NCBI GenBank assembly: GCA_963969345.1
Contig: OZ017770.1
Location: 5,155,246 to 5,219,245 of the forward strand
Origin: Turbatrix aceti
Taxonomy: Eukaryota > Nematoda > Chromadorea > Rhabditida > Panagrolaimidae
Length of the DNA: 64,000 nt
Reading direction: 5' to 3'
A program made the position numbers and the translations under genes. The notes beneath the pieces are model-generated. The model did not search any database. It had not been told where the DNA came from and worked only from the letters and a program-made list of their open reading frames with translations. Of the stretch, positions 12,395 through 24,857 are shown one piece after another (the stretch's first letter is position 1; the number at the start of each line of letters is the position of its first letter).

Positions 12395-13950
12395 ATGTCG
12401 AAGGATTCGACGGTTTCTACAGAGCCCATCCACAGCGGGCATTTTATGACTTCAAATCCTCATGAAAAACAGGATGAAGATGATGAAGATTTTGAAGTAA
12501 GACGGTGGCGTGATTTTAACCGTTCTAATAATATTTCCTTTTTAGGTAGATGTCGTCGACGTCGATGACAGTTCAGAAAGCAATTTGAATGAAAAACGCA
12601 TTCGACAAGATAAGGTTGTATTGATTTCCAGTTGACCGCGTGTTTATAGCGTGTTTTTCTTTATAGTTTTTCCAAGATGAAAAGCCAGTGACATTCTACA
12701 AATTCGGGCCACAGAAAACTCAATCCATTGCTATCGACGTATCATTGAACAAACTTAAAAAATGTATCAATATTGCCTACATGAAATTGACCACACCGAA
12801 ATGGAAGGATTTCAAGGGCATCAAGCTGCAATGGAAGCATCGAATTCGACTAAACAACGTTATCTGGAGAGCGTATTACATGGAATGTTCGTACAATAGT
12901 GACTTTTCATCATTTTTTTGTATATAATTGCATCTTTATCTTGTTTTCAGTTCGAAAGCCGGACAAGAAAAAGAAAACTCCGTATTGCTATTTCGCCGTT
13001 CCCGACGACGACACAACACATACTAAAATCGAAGGAAGCGTGTTAGAGGGAATGTATTGGAAAAGGAGGATGGAAGCTGTTTGTGCGCAGTATAAGCGAT
13101 GGAGAACGTATAATCGGCCGGCCAAGAAGAAGTCAAGATCTTGTTGTGTAAAAAAGGTGGTTTTTGGGAATTGGATGCTTTATTTAATGTTTTATTTTTA
13201 TAGGACGTGAATTGTGATTGCTCATATGGTTTTCAAAGCCGCCCGCCACAAAGTCAAACGCCGCCGAATATGTCCACGTACGAAGAGTTGTTAGACGTGG
13301 ATGATTTTGAAAACGAATTCACCGATTCTCTGTTTGAAAGTCTCAACATGCCGTACATATTTCCTAATCCCAAAGAAATTGGCAGCGATCAGATGGGTAA
13401 TGCTGATATCATGCAGCCGTGCCTTTTATCACTGCAGCCGAGCATCGAGGCAATCATGCAGGGTAACGACATGACGATTTCAAACGGTCTTGATATGTCT
13501 CAGAGCATGATGCTACCCGACATGATGAATGGCCATCACCATCTTATGCACAACTACCGAACGACGGAGAACAACATGAATATGGACTTCCAACCCACGC
13601 GGCAGTCTTCTTCCGTGCAACCTGTGGGACTGCTTTCAACGCACACCTCGCAGCCTTTGTACTCCCGAGCCTTATACGAGTCTAACGCTGCACCTATCCA
13701 AAGTAGTCCGCAAAACTTTGGTGAGGATCCAAGTGCCAGGGCGTCGTCGGCGCTGTCTTTCGGTGCTCACACTCCCCAGACACCTCAATACCTGTCCAAT
13801 CACCTGCTAGCTGCCGTTTCGGGTGGAACTGTCATGTCCACGACTCCTTCGCCATCCCTGTCTACTGTGCGCAATCTGAGCCCTTTTCCAACCGATACCA
13901 GCCCTTTTCGTTCCAAGTTCGGGGATGGTTTGTCCATGATCAATCCCCAA

Positions 13951-13994
<44 letters not shown>

Positions 13995-14016
13995 ACAGCA
14001 GCAGCAACAACAACAA

Positions 14017-14047
<31 letters not shown>

Positions 14048-14400
14048 AGCACAACAATTTCTACATTAATTCTATCCAGCAACAACAGCAAAAGCCAAAG
14101 CTACAATCACACATGTCATACCAACAAATGCAACAGAGCGATCAAAATAGGCACTCGATTCCCATGCTGCAATCTCCGATGCACAACAATGGAATGCGTC
14201 TGTCTCCTGGCATCCAACCCGGACCCTTTGCAAGCCAGAACAACATTTTCTCGCTGAACGGCAACATGACGTGTGTCACGACCCTGGCAAACCTGATTCA
14301 GCATCATAATATCATGTCGAATCACACAATGTCTAACATGCAAAATGGTCGGATTCCCCAGCTTCAAAGGTATGTCGTGCCTCCAGGACAGCAGCAGCAA

Positions 14401-14481
<81 letters not shown>

Positions 14482-15798
14482 GGGCAATCCGGCATTCACG
14501 GACTTGTGCCAAAGCTAGAACCAAATATGGACTATCAGCAAGCATCGGAACAAAATTCCTTAAACTCCTTTGCTCCTATAAAAATGGACATCAAGCCATT
14601 CCATCACTCTCTGGATCACAACAGTGGCCGCCAGCAGTACCGTTCTGCCAACCTTTTATCCCTTTCTGGTCCTGGACCTTCGACGTCAGTAAACCTCCAG
14701 CAACAACAGAATTCTATTTTCCCTCCACACCAGCAAAACATTCCGCAACAAAACCAAATGTTTCGGGTACGACACATTTTTTTTATTGTTTTAAAACTAT
14801 TTTTTTTGTTTTTTATAGGGCAAGACAGTTTCTGACAACATCCATTCAAACTCAGGCATGATCGAACAACAACAACCTCAGTCTTCTCAGTCGCAGCAAT
14901 CGCTGTCGATGCAGGCTTCGCTCATCAACCGCTATCAACGGGGTCAAAAAAGGCCCCACAGCATTCTGCCTGGTCGCAGTTCGCCTAATTATAACCAGGC
15001 TGCTTCGACATCGAGCTCGGACTCTCTCATGTCGGACACTGACGGCGGCCTTATGTCAGACGACAAAAGCGATATTCTTATCAAGCGTCATAACGACTCT
15101 CTTGTTGAATCGCTGTCGGATTTGCTGCACCCGGAGGAACGGAAACGCATTCTCCACCTCAACGCCGAAAAGAACAGGCGCACTGCCTTGAAAGATGGCT
15201 TTGACATGCTCACTGCCGTTATTCCTGTCATCGAAGAAGCAGGAGTTAAAACTACGAATGCTATCGTTCTGAATCGAGCCGCAAAACACATTCGTGATCT
15301 AAAAACGACATGCGATTCGAAAAAACGTGAGGTTGCAGCTTGCCAGGATAAAATCGATGCTCTCAACGCTCGTATTGCGTATGTTTTTCCTATTTTTTTT
15401 TGTTTCACAGTATACTTTTCAGCATGCTTCAAAATAACTTGCCGTCCACTTCCCGATCTCAAAATCAAAATTCTGGTGCAAATATTCGTTCGCAGGTGGA
15501 GCAGACGTTTGATCGACTGATTCGAGAGCGCAGTCGAGTGGACTATCGCTTCTGGTTGATGGCTCAAATGTTCCGCAGTATCATGCAAGCGTATGCCGAT
15601 AAGGTACATCCCGATGGCAACGACAAAAAGAAGCTGATAGCATCCATACAAGCATGGGCCGATCGTTTCTGGAACATCACGGAGCTTCGCCCACTGGCTT
15701 CTAAACTACTCATCTACTTGGCAACGGAGGTTAACGTTCTTAAAGACTCTGCCGCTTTACCCGAACACGTTCAACGCGAGATTAATCGAGCGCCATAA
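12395..15798 (+). CDS. mml-1: Mondo/ChREBP-like bHLH-leucine zipper transcription factor
   Basis: Glucose/energy-responsive transcription factor that dimerises with Mlx. Seven exons (12395-12496, 12546-12614, 12667-12886, 12951-13156, 13204-14766, 14819-15378, 15423-15798) join in frame to give 1,031 residues. The N-terminal Mondo conserved region is clear: TFYKFGPQKTQSI, LKKCINIAYMKLTTPKWKDF, KLQWKHRIRLNNVIWRAYYM and GMYWKRRMEAVCAQYKRWRT. The bHLH begins near residue 826 (RKRILHLNAEKNRRTALKDG ... LNRAAKHIRDL), followed by a zipper and the C-terminal cytoplasmic-localisation domain (SRVDYRFWLMAQMFRSIM). Between them lies a large Gln/Ser-rich activation region with two polyglutamine tracts at about residues 449-482 and 595-625. 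A splice acceptor (tttatag) ends only 4 bases before the ATG, which suggests spliced-leader addition and supports this start. Confidence 0.95.
13949..14050 (+). repeat. Polyglutamine-coding CAA/CAG repeat 1
   Basis: About 34 consecutive Gln codons in mml-1 exon 5. CAA and CAG are interleaved in groups (CAACAACAACAGCAG pattern), not a pure CAG run. Mixed codons are expected to reduce slippage. Confidence 0.95.
14389..14480 (+). repeat. Polyglutamine-coding CAG/CAA repeat 2
   Basis: About 31 consecutive Gln codons in the same mml-1 exon. This tract is richer in CAG than the first and ends in an uninterrupted block of roughly nine CAG codons. Confidence 0.95.
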
Positions 15799-16474
15799 CA
15801 TACTCGCCCATGGCACACTCACCATTCACCTGACCTATCAATTATTTTTATTTCGTGTATAGATATTATTTTCGGTGTGAACCAAACATGTCGTAAATGT
15901 GGGGTTGGCCTTGAATCCGGTAGATCTCTATTTGCTTGGCCCACAAAACCCCATAAACACAAAGCTCTATTTTTTTGAAAATGAAAACATGGCAAAATAC
16001 TATTGTACAATGCTAGGTTGTCAACGGGCCATTTTTTGTCGATAAAATTCCATTTGAGAGCATCATTGTTACTCATTTTTTCGAAATTTGCTCTTTTTTT
16101 AGTTTTACACGTGCCCGGGTCGGCCCAGCCTGTTTCTTAAAAAATCCATAACACCATGTTCAAAATTCAGGGCCCAAACTTTAGGCCCTTTGACATGCTT
16201 GGCGACCAACTCTTCGTCGTGTCCAAGACTTATTTATGTAGCTATTTGTTTTTATTTTAATTGTATTGGATCAGGTCAGCTATCTGCCAAACTACGAATT
16301 GTTGCACTGAGTATGTAGGACTTGATTGTCACAAGAGAAATTTTTATGTTGCTCACCAAACTGTTATCGCGTAAAATTTTATCAAAACGTGTCACTGTTT
16401 AAATTTCATTGTGTGTATTACCAATGTATTCAGATTTAAAAAAAGGACAAAATGACAAGGGAATAAATAGTTTA
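15799..16474. other. Convergent intergenic region
   Basis: About 0.7 kb between the 3' ends of mml-1 (+) and the orphan receptor (-). It is AT-rich, with no supported gene, and presumably holds the two 3' UTRs. Confidence 0.5.
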
Positions 16475-19108
16475 TCAAAGGGATTTCATTGCTCTTTGTT
16501 CTTCTAACATTTTTAAGATATCCGCCAGGTGTTCATCCGGGTCAATGAACGCTGCTTTTTGCAGTTTTTGTTTTTGTATTTGCGGTGTGCTCGCGGTACT
16601 GGTTTTTGGAGTCACCCCATCGGACATTGGTAGCGACCAGAGACGCGAGTACATCCAAATCACAATTCTGGCAACCCAATCGCTGGGGTTAAAACGTTCG
16701 TAGTCTGCCATTATTTGTTTCGCACCTTTTCGCAATTTTTGGATTCGGTGGGTCATGATGAGAGGATGAATCATGGGATCGATGTAAATTAAAAAATAAC
16801 ACCAGTGGTATTTTTCTGTTAAACGAGCTATTTTTGGTGCGTGACGAAAGCTGAAATGCATTCGTTCATTGTCTGATGTGAGCAGTTCAATTATCGCCCT
16901 GAGCCTGGTTGAAGTTGAACCTTGCAGACATAGTTGCACACTTGTGACTGCCAACCGCCCCCCTCACCTCAACCTGTCGGCAGTGTATTCAAACTCTATG
17001 GATGTGAGATACCCATTTGTACCAACGAACAGGAGTGTTGTGAACAACATGCTAAATGTTGTTCTTTGTAGCTCGGAGAAAAACGTCATCGATTTGATTG
17101 GTAGTACAATGATCTGCACTTTGTAGTACAAAAACAACGCTATGACGGCCGCGAGACAGAGCGCGTGAAACGTCGTCATAATATAGCAATGCGCTCGGAT
17201 TTGATACATTGGAATTTCAATGTCGCTAAAATTTGATGTTTGACCTGTTAAAAAATGTATAGTGACCAAAGCATGAACAAACTCTTTCTGCATTGAGTTT
17301 ATTGCGCTGAACTGAAAATAGCTTATCAAAAGATGGATAGACGCAATCAGGATAAATAATGCAACTGCCGTAACCTGGAATAAGTGCCTTCTCCGTTTTC
17401 TTGCTTTTGACAAAACTGATAGCTTGATTTCGTATAGCATGTAGAGGAGGGTAATGAGAATCAGGATACCGCTATACGTTCTTGTCAGACTGATTGTCAT
17501 GTTTTGCAAAAGCAAAAGAGCCGTTGTCAATTGCAAAAACGGTTTTGGTCTTTGTTGATAGCGCTGAAACTTTTATTCATTTTTTAAATCGTTTTTGAGG
17601 TCTTGAAATATTACGTATGGAAGAATGGTTCGAATGGATTCCATGTTGATGTAATAGGTGATATTTTCATACAAATCGCCGTCAAACGAGTCGATGGGCA
17701 CAAAGTCGAGCGTTGTATCTTTGTTCAAGGCGGCCGCTAGCGGGTAAAAAGACTCGACTATATATGAAAATTCGGCAATTATGAACGAAAAGTTGGTTAT
17801 TAGGAATGTTCGAACAAGAAACGCTACTGTAGCTTCTAATTGGTCTTTGATTTTTCGGTAAGCAAAAAACTGAAAGCTAATATTTCTCCTAAGACAGCGC
17901 TGAATTCGAACACTTACCACAAACAAGTTGGACAACGAAGTGAGTGTCAAAAGTGTTATTCGAATAAAAGTATGAAAATTTTCGAAAAGTATATGCAAAT
18001 CCAAATCCGTGATTCCCAGAGTCATCGGACTTCGGCAATACAAATTTTCTGGATAGCATTCAATTTCAAAACTTGCTACATTCTTATTGAGGGTGATCGT
18101 GCTATCGGGATCGCACAATTTATGCAGTCTGCGATAGACACTTTTCAGATTTCTACCATAGTTGTTCAGAAATAGACTGGATAACATCATTTCTCCAATC
18201 CATGGCATTGTTATGGCTTCTTGCAGCGAAACACTTTTAGTTATGTGATTTGCCAACGTGTAAATTAATTCGGTCTGAAACATTGGATAACAATGACACG
18301 CCATAAAAACATCAAAAACTAACACCTTCCGATAAAGTGTCATCAACAAATTTAAGTGGATTGTCAAGGGTTAGTACAAATTGCCAAATATATCGCTGTA
18401 CAAGAGGGCTCATCATTCGACATGATTTTTCCAAATAATATTTTCTCTGAAAAAATTGTTGACAAAAATTAGGAATTATCTAACTAACGTATTGTTGTGC
18501 AGCAAGCGTTTCATTTAAATTTGATTCTCCGAGTTGATCGCACAACGACAATCGAAAATGAAAAGATTCGTCAAATAAAATTTGAACGACTTCTGTTTGG
18601 TCGTTCGAGAAAAAATCATCACCAATGCAATATAACGCATATGTTTGTATCATTGTTTTGTGGATAAATTGAAGCTGTAGTTGAGTAATATTATCGTAAT
18701 GCTGAACAGCTGCACAGATTCCCATGCTGTACATAAAAAGAACAATATTTGGAGTTTTTTTGTTCATATCTTTGCTGTACGGTATTCGACGGGTTTTTAT
18801 GTTGTTACAGAATTTTATGGTGTTTTCCTCATCGATGTCTTCAAGGTCAACAGAATAGACCATAAATCTGCTACAAAATAGAAACCGTAATCTTAATTAA
18901 ATTATTTGCAAACTCACTCTTGATTTTCTTCTGTCGCATTTTCTGTATTTATGACAGCTTTGTTATAATCACTCACATCAAAATCTAGATCTCTGCATCG
19001 CATTTGAAATTTTTTGAGAAAATCGTAGGGAGTAAACTGTGTTATGCTATAACAAAAATAGAAGCAACAAAAAAGAACTAAAATAACAATAACAAATTTA
19101 GAATTCAT
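16475..19108 (-). CDS. Orphan seven-transmembrane receptor with a long secreted-type ectodomain
   Basis: Family not recognised. Six minus-strand exons join in frame. The start at 19108 is chosen because MNSKFVIVILVLFCCFYFC is a good signal peptide; an in-frame Met at 19171 is possible. A hydrophilic ectodomain of about 330 residues with scattered Cys and N-glycosylation sites follows (CRDLDFDVSDYN, DDFFSNDQTEVV, LCDPDSTITLN, ECYPENLYC). Then come about seven hydrophobic helices: ITLLTLTSLSNLFVVSV, FLVRTFLITNFSFIIAEF, YSGILILITLLYML, TAVALFILIASIHLLISYF, TFHALCLAAVIALFLYY, FSMLFTTLLFVGTNGYL and WCYFLIYIDPMIHPLIM. The LSN in helix 1 and IDPMIHPLIM in helix 7 recall the GN and NPxxY positions of rhodopsin-like receptors. 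A basic cytoplasmic tail of about 90 residues closes it. The joins TAC|CGC (intron ending at 17569) and AG|G (near 16903) restore a single frame, supporting one gene rather than several. Confidence 0.7.
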
Positions 19109-19273
19109 TTTCAGGAATGTTGATAGCCTGTCTTCAGTTGCCTTATTTTTATATAAACTCCTATGATTCACCTCACTGCTTTGCCTCTTTTAATGCCAGT
19201 TTATTCATTTTTTGACATTTTGCGTATAAAATATATAGCATAAAATATCTCACAATGGGGTCAACGTTGCAAG

Positions 19274-22200
19274 CTAATAATGATGCGTATCATCATACCA
19301 GTGACGAGGTTGGCTGCTTGTGGCGTACGTTCCAAATCGATTCCCGATTGAAGAACCATTGATCGAAGTACCTAAAAATTATTATTTTGTCAGCAAAGAT
19401 TTCCCCGTATTGCACATACCTGGTGTGTAGCGTTTAAATTGAAGATTCGTACTTTGCGTAGACGACGGATAACTTCCAAAAATTTTGTCCGTGGTGCTAT
19501 ACCTTGAAGTTGCTGAATTAGGACCGGCTGGGTTGTAGCTATGGTAAGCAGGTGATGGCGTCGCGTTTGTACTCAGATTGTCCTTTGATTTTCGGAAAAA
19601 TGATTTGATTCGATCGATCGGTGAACGGGGACGCTTATAATCGTCTTCGTTGTAACTAAACAAAAAATAAAATTATATATAAGAAAATTTTAAATGCCAG
19701 CGCACCCGTTGGTAACGATCTTTCCATCAGCACCAAGGCGAACTTCTGTAGTGCGTCGACGGGCTGCATTCATCAGGGAGCGCTTCTTGCTGGCCGACAA
19801 GTCAAACTGATCGTTGTTCTGAGATCTACCTGTTCCTGAAAATTAAAACAATAAATTATGGAATTCTTAGCAAATCTTTTTGAGTGGCACAACAAAAGTT
19901 GCAAACAACAATTTCAAAACTGCTACAAACCAGGATCTTCAAAATTGTAGTAAGCAAAATTTGACAGCACGGGAGTAGTAGAAGGCGGGATATATATATG
20001 AGTCTTTTCCGGCGATAGTTGCCGCCGGAGCTTGCCAAGCATCTGTTTTACACCTTGAAACGAAGACGGCTCTAAAAACAGAATAAAGAGGTAAATGCAA
20101 AACACAAAAATAGAATTAAGAAGTCACAACACAAAAAATCATCCATCCAGCAAAAAAATCAATCAGGCATAACATTTTGGATAACTTACCTGATGTTTCG
20201 GATTTGATAGATTTAGCACGTGAGTCTCCGGAGTCAATTGATTGCTTGTTTTTGAGAATGCCCCGAGGCATTCCCGAAGAATCCGATTCACGGGGCTGAG
20301 ATACACGACCGGCTCCTGAGTCGTGGTAGCTAACATAGCTGTAGTCTGGTCGGTCATTAGCATGCGAAGATACGAGATCTGGAGTCATGAGACGTGTGCC
20401 ATAGGAAAGATCGTTCTCGTCTTTCAAAGAATACCGGCGTTCAATAGATTGCGAGCGGGCACGCGCTTTCCTTCCGTCGAGATCTCTCATTGCCGCACTG
20501 ATGCGCCGGGTCACTGGTCTGAATTTGTAAAACATGGACGACGATTCAGCGCTGGGTGTTGTCGGTGTTTCTTCTGCCGGTGTGGTATGATCGGTATTGG
20601 TCTGAGCAAGAGTATCCAGATCGTAGCCAGATCTTCGGTAGCTGGGCACACTCGGTGTATCGTCATAGCGTGATTTATACGCGCTGCTCGTGGTCGTTGT
20701 TCTGTCTGGATACATGTAAGTCGATGTGCCCGTCGTTGGCCGGTAGCCTGTGAGCTCTGCAGCTCGTTCTGCACGGGTTTGATAGACTTCAAAGCGGTTT
20801 CGTCCATGACCCGCCGAATAGCTGTCTGAGTCGTCGTGCTTGGTCGACGGCGAGAAGGGATGCCGGAGCCTTGAACTCAGGTTGGGGGACAGCAAATCCT
20901 CTTCGTATGACGATAAAGTTGATTCGTGAAACGACTTGCGTCTCCCCAAATAATTACTTGCGTATCCGTGAAGAGGCTTTCGCTCGTCGAGCAAACTTGG
21001 TCGCGTATAAGAAGATAGCTTAGAAGACGTCGGATCGTACGCTGCAGTCACTAAGTGGTACAAACTAATGCTTGTTATGCGTTACGCGGACTCACCTTGT
21101 TTTTGCCAATCTTTCTGCGGACTCTGCACATCAACAGCTGTCTTTTGTTTCGCGTCATCGCTATTTTGATAATTTCGTGCCTCGAGTCTAAAATTAGGAT
21201 TCGCTCAAAAGCTGTATCCCCCGTAAAACGTTTTTTTGACAAAAAACGATATTCAAACAAAACACAAATACCCATGAAGAATTTCTTCTGGTGCAGCTAT
21301 CGTTCGATTGCGCTGACGACGTTCTCGATTTTTTCGCCGAATGTACGCAGCAGCACTTTCATAGTTGTGCACACCTTGGCTTCCACTAAAACAAAATACT
21401 TTTTGTTAAGTGTTAGTCAACATGAAAAAAGCAAAACGATAGGACAGAGATATTCTGCGGGACTGAAGTTAAAACAGGTTAAAAAGCTGTGATGCAAAAG
21501 CAATTAACAAACTTTTCGAGTGCATTGTCGGTAGAAAGTTTTGCAGCGTCCGTGACTGAAACCGGACGCACCGATGGCGGAGTAGACACTTTTGAGGTCT
21601 TTTGATTCGCAGTGGTGCTCATGGCAGCGGCAGGAGAGGCATAAGGCTTGACCGCTGGGGTCATTTTGATGGTCGTCGTCGTCGTCGTGCCCTGAGGACG
21701 GACCGGTACAATCGGAGTTTCTTCGTGACTGCCTTGATGCGATGCTGGATTGATAGTGCGATATCCGATGATCGATATTCTCGGTTGATGCACAACAACT
21801 TCGCCCTCTTCCTCTTCTTCGCTTTCGGATTCGGATTCTGATTCCGTAGTCGAGTCGTTCTGTCCTTTTTCTCTGAAAAAATATGATAGTTTACATATGT
21901 TTCTTTGTAATTCAAAAACATACTTGTCGGCATCGGGTGTCTTTGGGGTTGCAGGAACAGCAACAGCGGCCTCATCTTTCTTCTCTTCAGTTGTTTTCTT
22001 CTGCTTTTCTTCGTCGCTGTCTTCAATTTTATCCGGGTACTTCATGATGTACTTCTTAGCTTTGTCAAACAGCTTCGGCGACTGATCAGCAGTCGGCTGT
22101 GGTCCGCCGATTCGTCTTCGCGACGTCGGCGGACTTTCGGCCTCAGTTGACACGCCACGACCGTAAAGCTCGACATGGTTGTGCTGCAAAAATTGACTGA

Positions 22201-24857
22201 TTTACAACAATTGGAACAAATATTACCTGATATTTTCCTTTGCTCTGACGCTTTGCAAGACCACGATCGAAGGTAGACAAGTGATTTTCGGAAACGGTTG
22301 GCTCATTGGCCGGCTTTGAAACCTCTTCCGTGAGATTTTCCACAATCTTGGGGGCCTTTGACGTGGTGACCTGCTCGACTTCGTCCGCAAGTTCATCGAT
22401 TTCTCCTTCGTACTCTTCTTCGTCCTCGTCTTCCATTTCCTCGTCTTCTTCGTCCTCTTCGCTTTCATCGCTCGCATGTAGCTCGCTTTCGGACTTGCTT
22501 TCACGCAGAACCGTTGTTTTGGCGGGCACTTCCACGACGGAGGGAATCGGCAGCTCGTTCTTTTCGTCAGAGTCTTCATCAAAACCGACCTGAAAAATTT
22601 TGAGTTAGTTTGTGGAAAGAGTCGATTTCACAAAAGGAAAAATTTCAAAATGTTAGTACAAAAAAAAACAGGTTAGGCGGCACACCGCGACACGAGCTTG
22701 TGAATGCAATCCGACGGACAACTCTGCATCACCTCTACGCTGTGCCATGGCCGTTCATTGAAATAGGGTTTGAAAGACTTGATGTCTACTTTGGAAGGTA
22801 ATTCTTTGACCTGATAGCTAGTTTTTCCTGCAGGCTGGTTGCCGATTCTCGGGGCACTTGGCTGGGGCTTGGACGATGGCACGACGTCGGGTAACTTTTT
22901 ATCCGGCAGCACAGTGTTGTTCGATATCTGACGATTGATTATCTTCGATGCCTGTTTTTGTATCGATTTTGGTTGTGCAGCAATGATGGATTCTAAGAGT
23001 TCCTTCACCATCGGTCGTGTGTCGTAAAATGGATGCGCTTTCACGCGCGCGACCAAGTTCATGCTTACTGGTCCCTTGTCCATTTGTTCGAGCAATTGAT
23101 TCATCAGCATGTTGAGAGTGTCTGTCTCCAAACGCCAATTTGCCGCCGACGCAACAGGTGTTGATGATTTGGCAACGGTTTGGCTCGCAACCGGGGGCGA
23201 AGGCTCTTTTGCTTTACTAAAACAAAAGTTATCATCATCAAAAAAATTTAAAAAAATTCATACGTGAATTCGGGTGATTTTTCTTTGATTTCTTGAAACT
23301 TTCTCTGCACTTCGGGGGTCGGCTGTCGCGGCTCGAGAGGGAAATTTGGCAACTTGGGAGTCCGCGTGGGTGTCGTCGGTGTTTCTGGTTTGTCCACTGA
23401 TGCTTTTCGGGATGGCGAACTTTTGGTAAAGCTACCGAGACGGTTTTCGAGTTGTCGAAGTCGTTCCAGCGGATCACTGATATCGGTTTTAATGTCTGCA
23501 GGTGACGGCTCGTGGCATAAACTTTTTTCTTTGGACGTCATTTCCACCACTTCTTTTCCGTCGGACCGAGGTTGTTTCGGTGGCTTGATAGGAGAATTTT
23601 CGTTGTACGCTTCGGCTTCCTTTCTGCGTCTTCGGAATTCTTCGATTTTTTTTCGGGTTTCATTGCTGAGATGACTGAACTCCATGAAAACATCCGTTTC
23701 GTCAGCTAGATCCTGAACAATCATGGTTTCTGCTCTTTCTGGCAGTGGTGTATAATCTGTTATCTGCAAATTGATCATTTTTTAACCAACAAAACTTTTA
23801 AAATTTCCTACCTGATTTTCAGGCAGTTCCTGGATAACCGGCATATTTTCTTCTAAATTCAACCACCAGTGACTCGCAATGTCATCGATATCGGCGCGTC
23901 TATCGGGATTAACGCGAAGCATGTTTCGAATAAGCATGGAAGCAGTAGAAGGTGTATCTGGCTCGTAGTACGCACCTCGTTTGATCTGTCTGACCATTCG
24001 ATTAAAATCGCGTCCGTCGAAAGGCATGGACCCGTAAACCAGTGTGTAGAGCAAAATACCCAGTGACCAGCAGTCAACTTCCGGGCCTTTGTACGGCGTT
24101 CCGTTAATAATTTCTGGCGACGCATACAAGGGACTGCCGCAGAAGGTGGTTAACAACATCTTGTCTGTGAAATAGTTTGATAGACCAAAATCAGCGATTT
24201 TGGCATTGCTATTCGCGTCTAGAAGAATGTTTTCCAGCTTCAAATCGCGATGCGCAACTTTGTGCTTGTGACAGTAGAGCACGGCAGATGTTATTTGTCG
24301 AAAAATTCTGCGGGCTTCTGATTCCGGCAGACTGCCGTTCTTGCTGACGTAATCGTAAAGTTCACCACCACTGGCATATTCCATGACAAGTATAATTTTG
24401 TCTTTGTTTTCGAATACCTCGTATATTTCGATAATGTTTGGATGATTAAGTGCCGACATTATGCGAATTTCTCGCCGTATTCTGACGAGATCCTGTTTGT
24501 TCTCAATGGCGCTCTTTTTAATGAGTTTTACAGCTACCTAAAAATAAATTGATGCTGCCAGTCAAAAAAAAAGGTAAAACAAACTTCACGATCGTATTTG
24601 TGATCGTATGCCAGAGATACTTTGCCGTACGTGCCGGAGCCGAGCTTTTTGGTGATTTCAAAGCGCTGCTTAATTTCGCGTTTTGAAGCATTTGGATCGG
24701 CGCCTGTTAAGGGATGGCCGCCGGCACTCGATGACCCATAACCACCGGAACTACCGCCATTGCGAAGCTTGGAGCCGCTATGGCGAGTGGATTTTACGCG
24801 GCTGTTCGATCGCGACGACGAACCGCTTCCGACAGTGGAGTTGCCCACCACGGTCAT
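19274..24857 (-). CDS. unc-82: NUAK-family serine/threonine kinase, UNC-82 like
   Basis: AMPK-related kinase needed in nematodes to organise muscle thick filaments. Start at 24857 ([10 protein letters not shown]), 13 bases after a TTTTTAG acceptor. A Ser/Gly-rich leader precedes the kinase domain at about residues 60-320: [65 protein letters not shown]. The catalytic Lys, HRD and DFG are all present, as is the activation-loop Thr-Thr-Phe-Cys-Gly. The wording up to [11 protein letters not shown] is that of NUAK/UNC-82. The rest, about 1,200 residues, is a low-complexity tail: Pro/Ser-rich, then very acidic ([15 protein letters not shown] near 22440 and a Ser-Glu run near 21830), then Ser/Tyr/Arg-rich (20190-21050), ending [10 protein letters not shown] ... 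HWYDDTHHY. The exon at 22757-23220 is read as spliced (WHSVE|VGFDED); read-through would stop at 22673. Total about 1,500 residues over about 14 exons. Confidence 0.93.

Noticed and set aside
13800..14545. Poly-Cys, poly-Leu and poly-Ala open frames on the minus strand
   Set aside because: They are antisense or shifted readings of the CAG/CAA repeats of mml-1.
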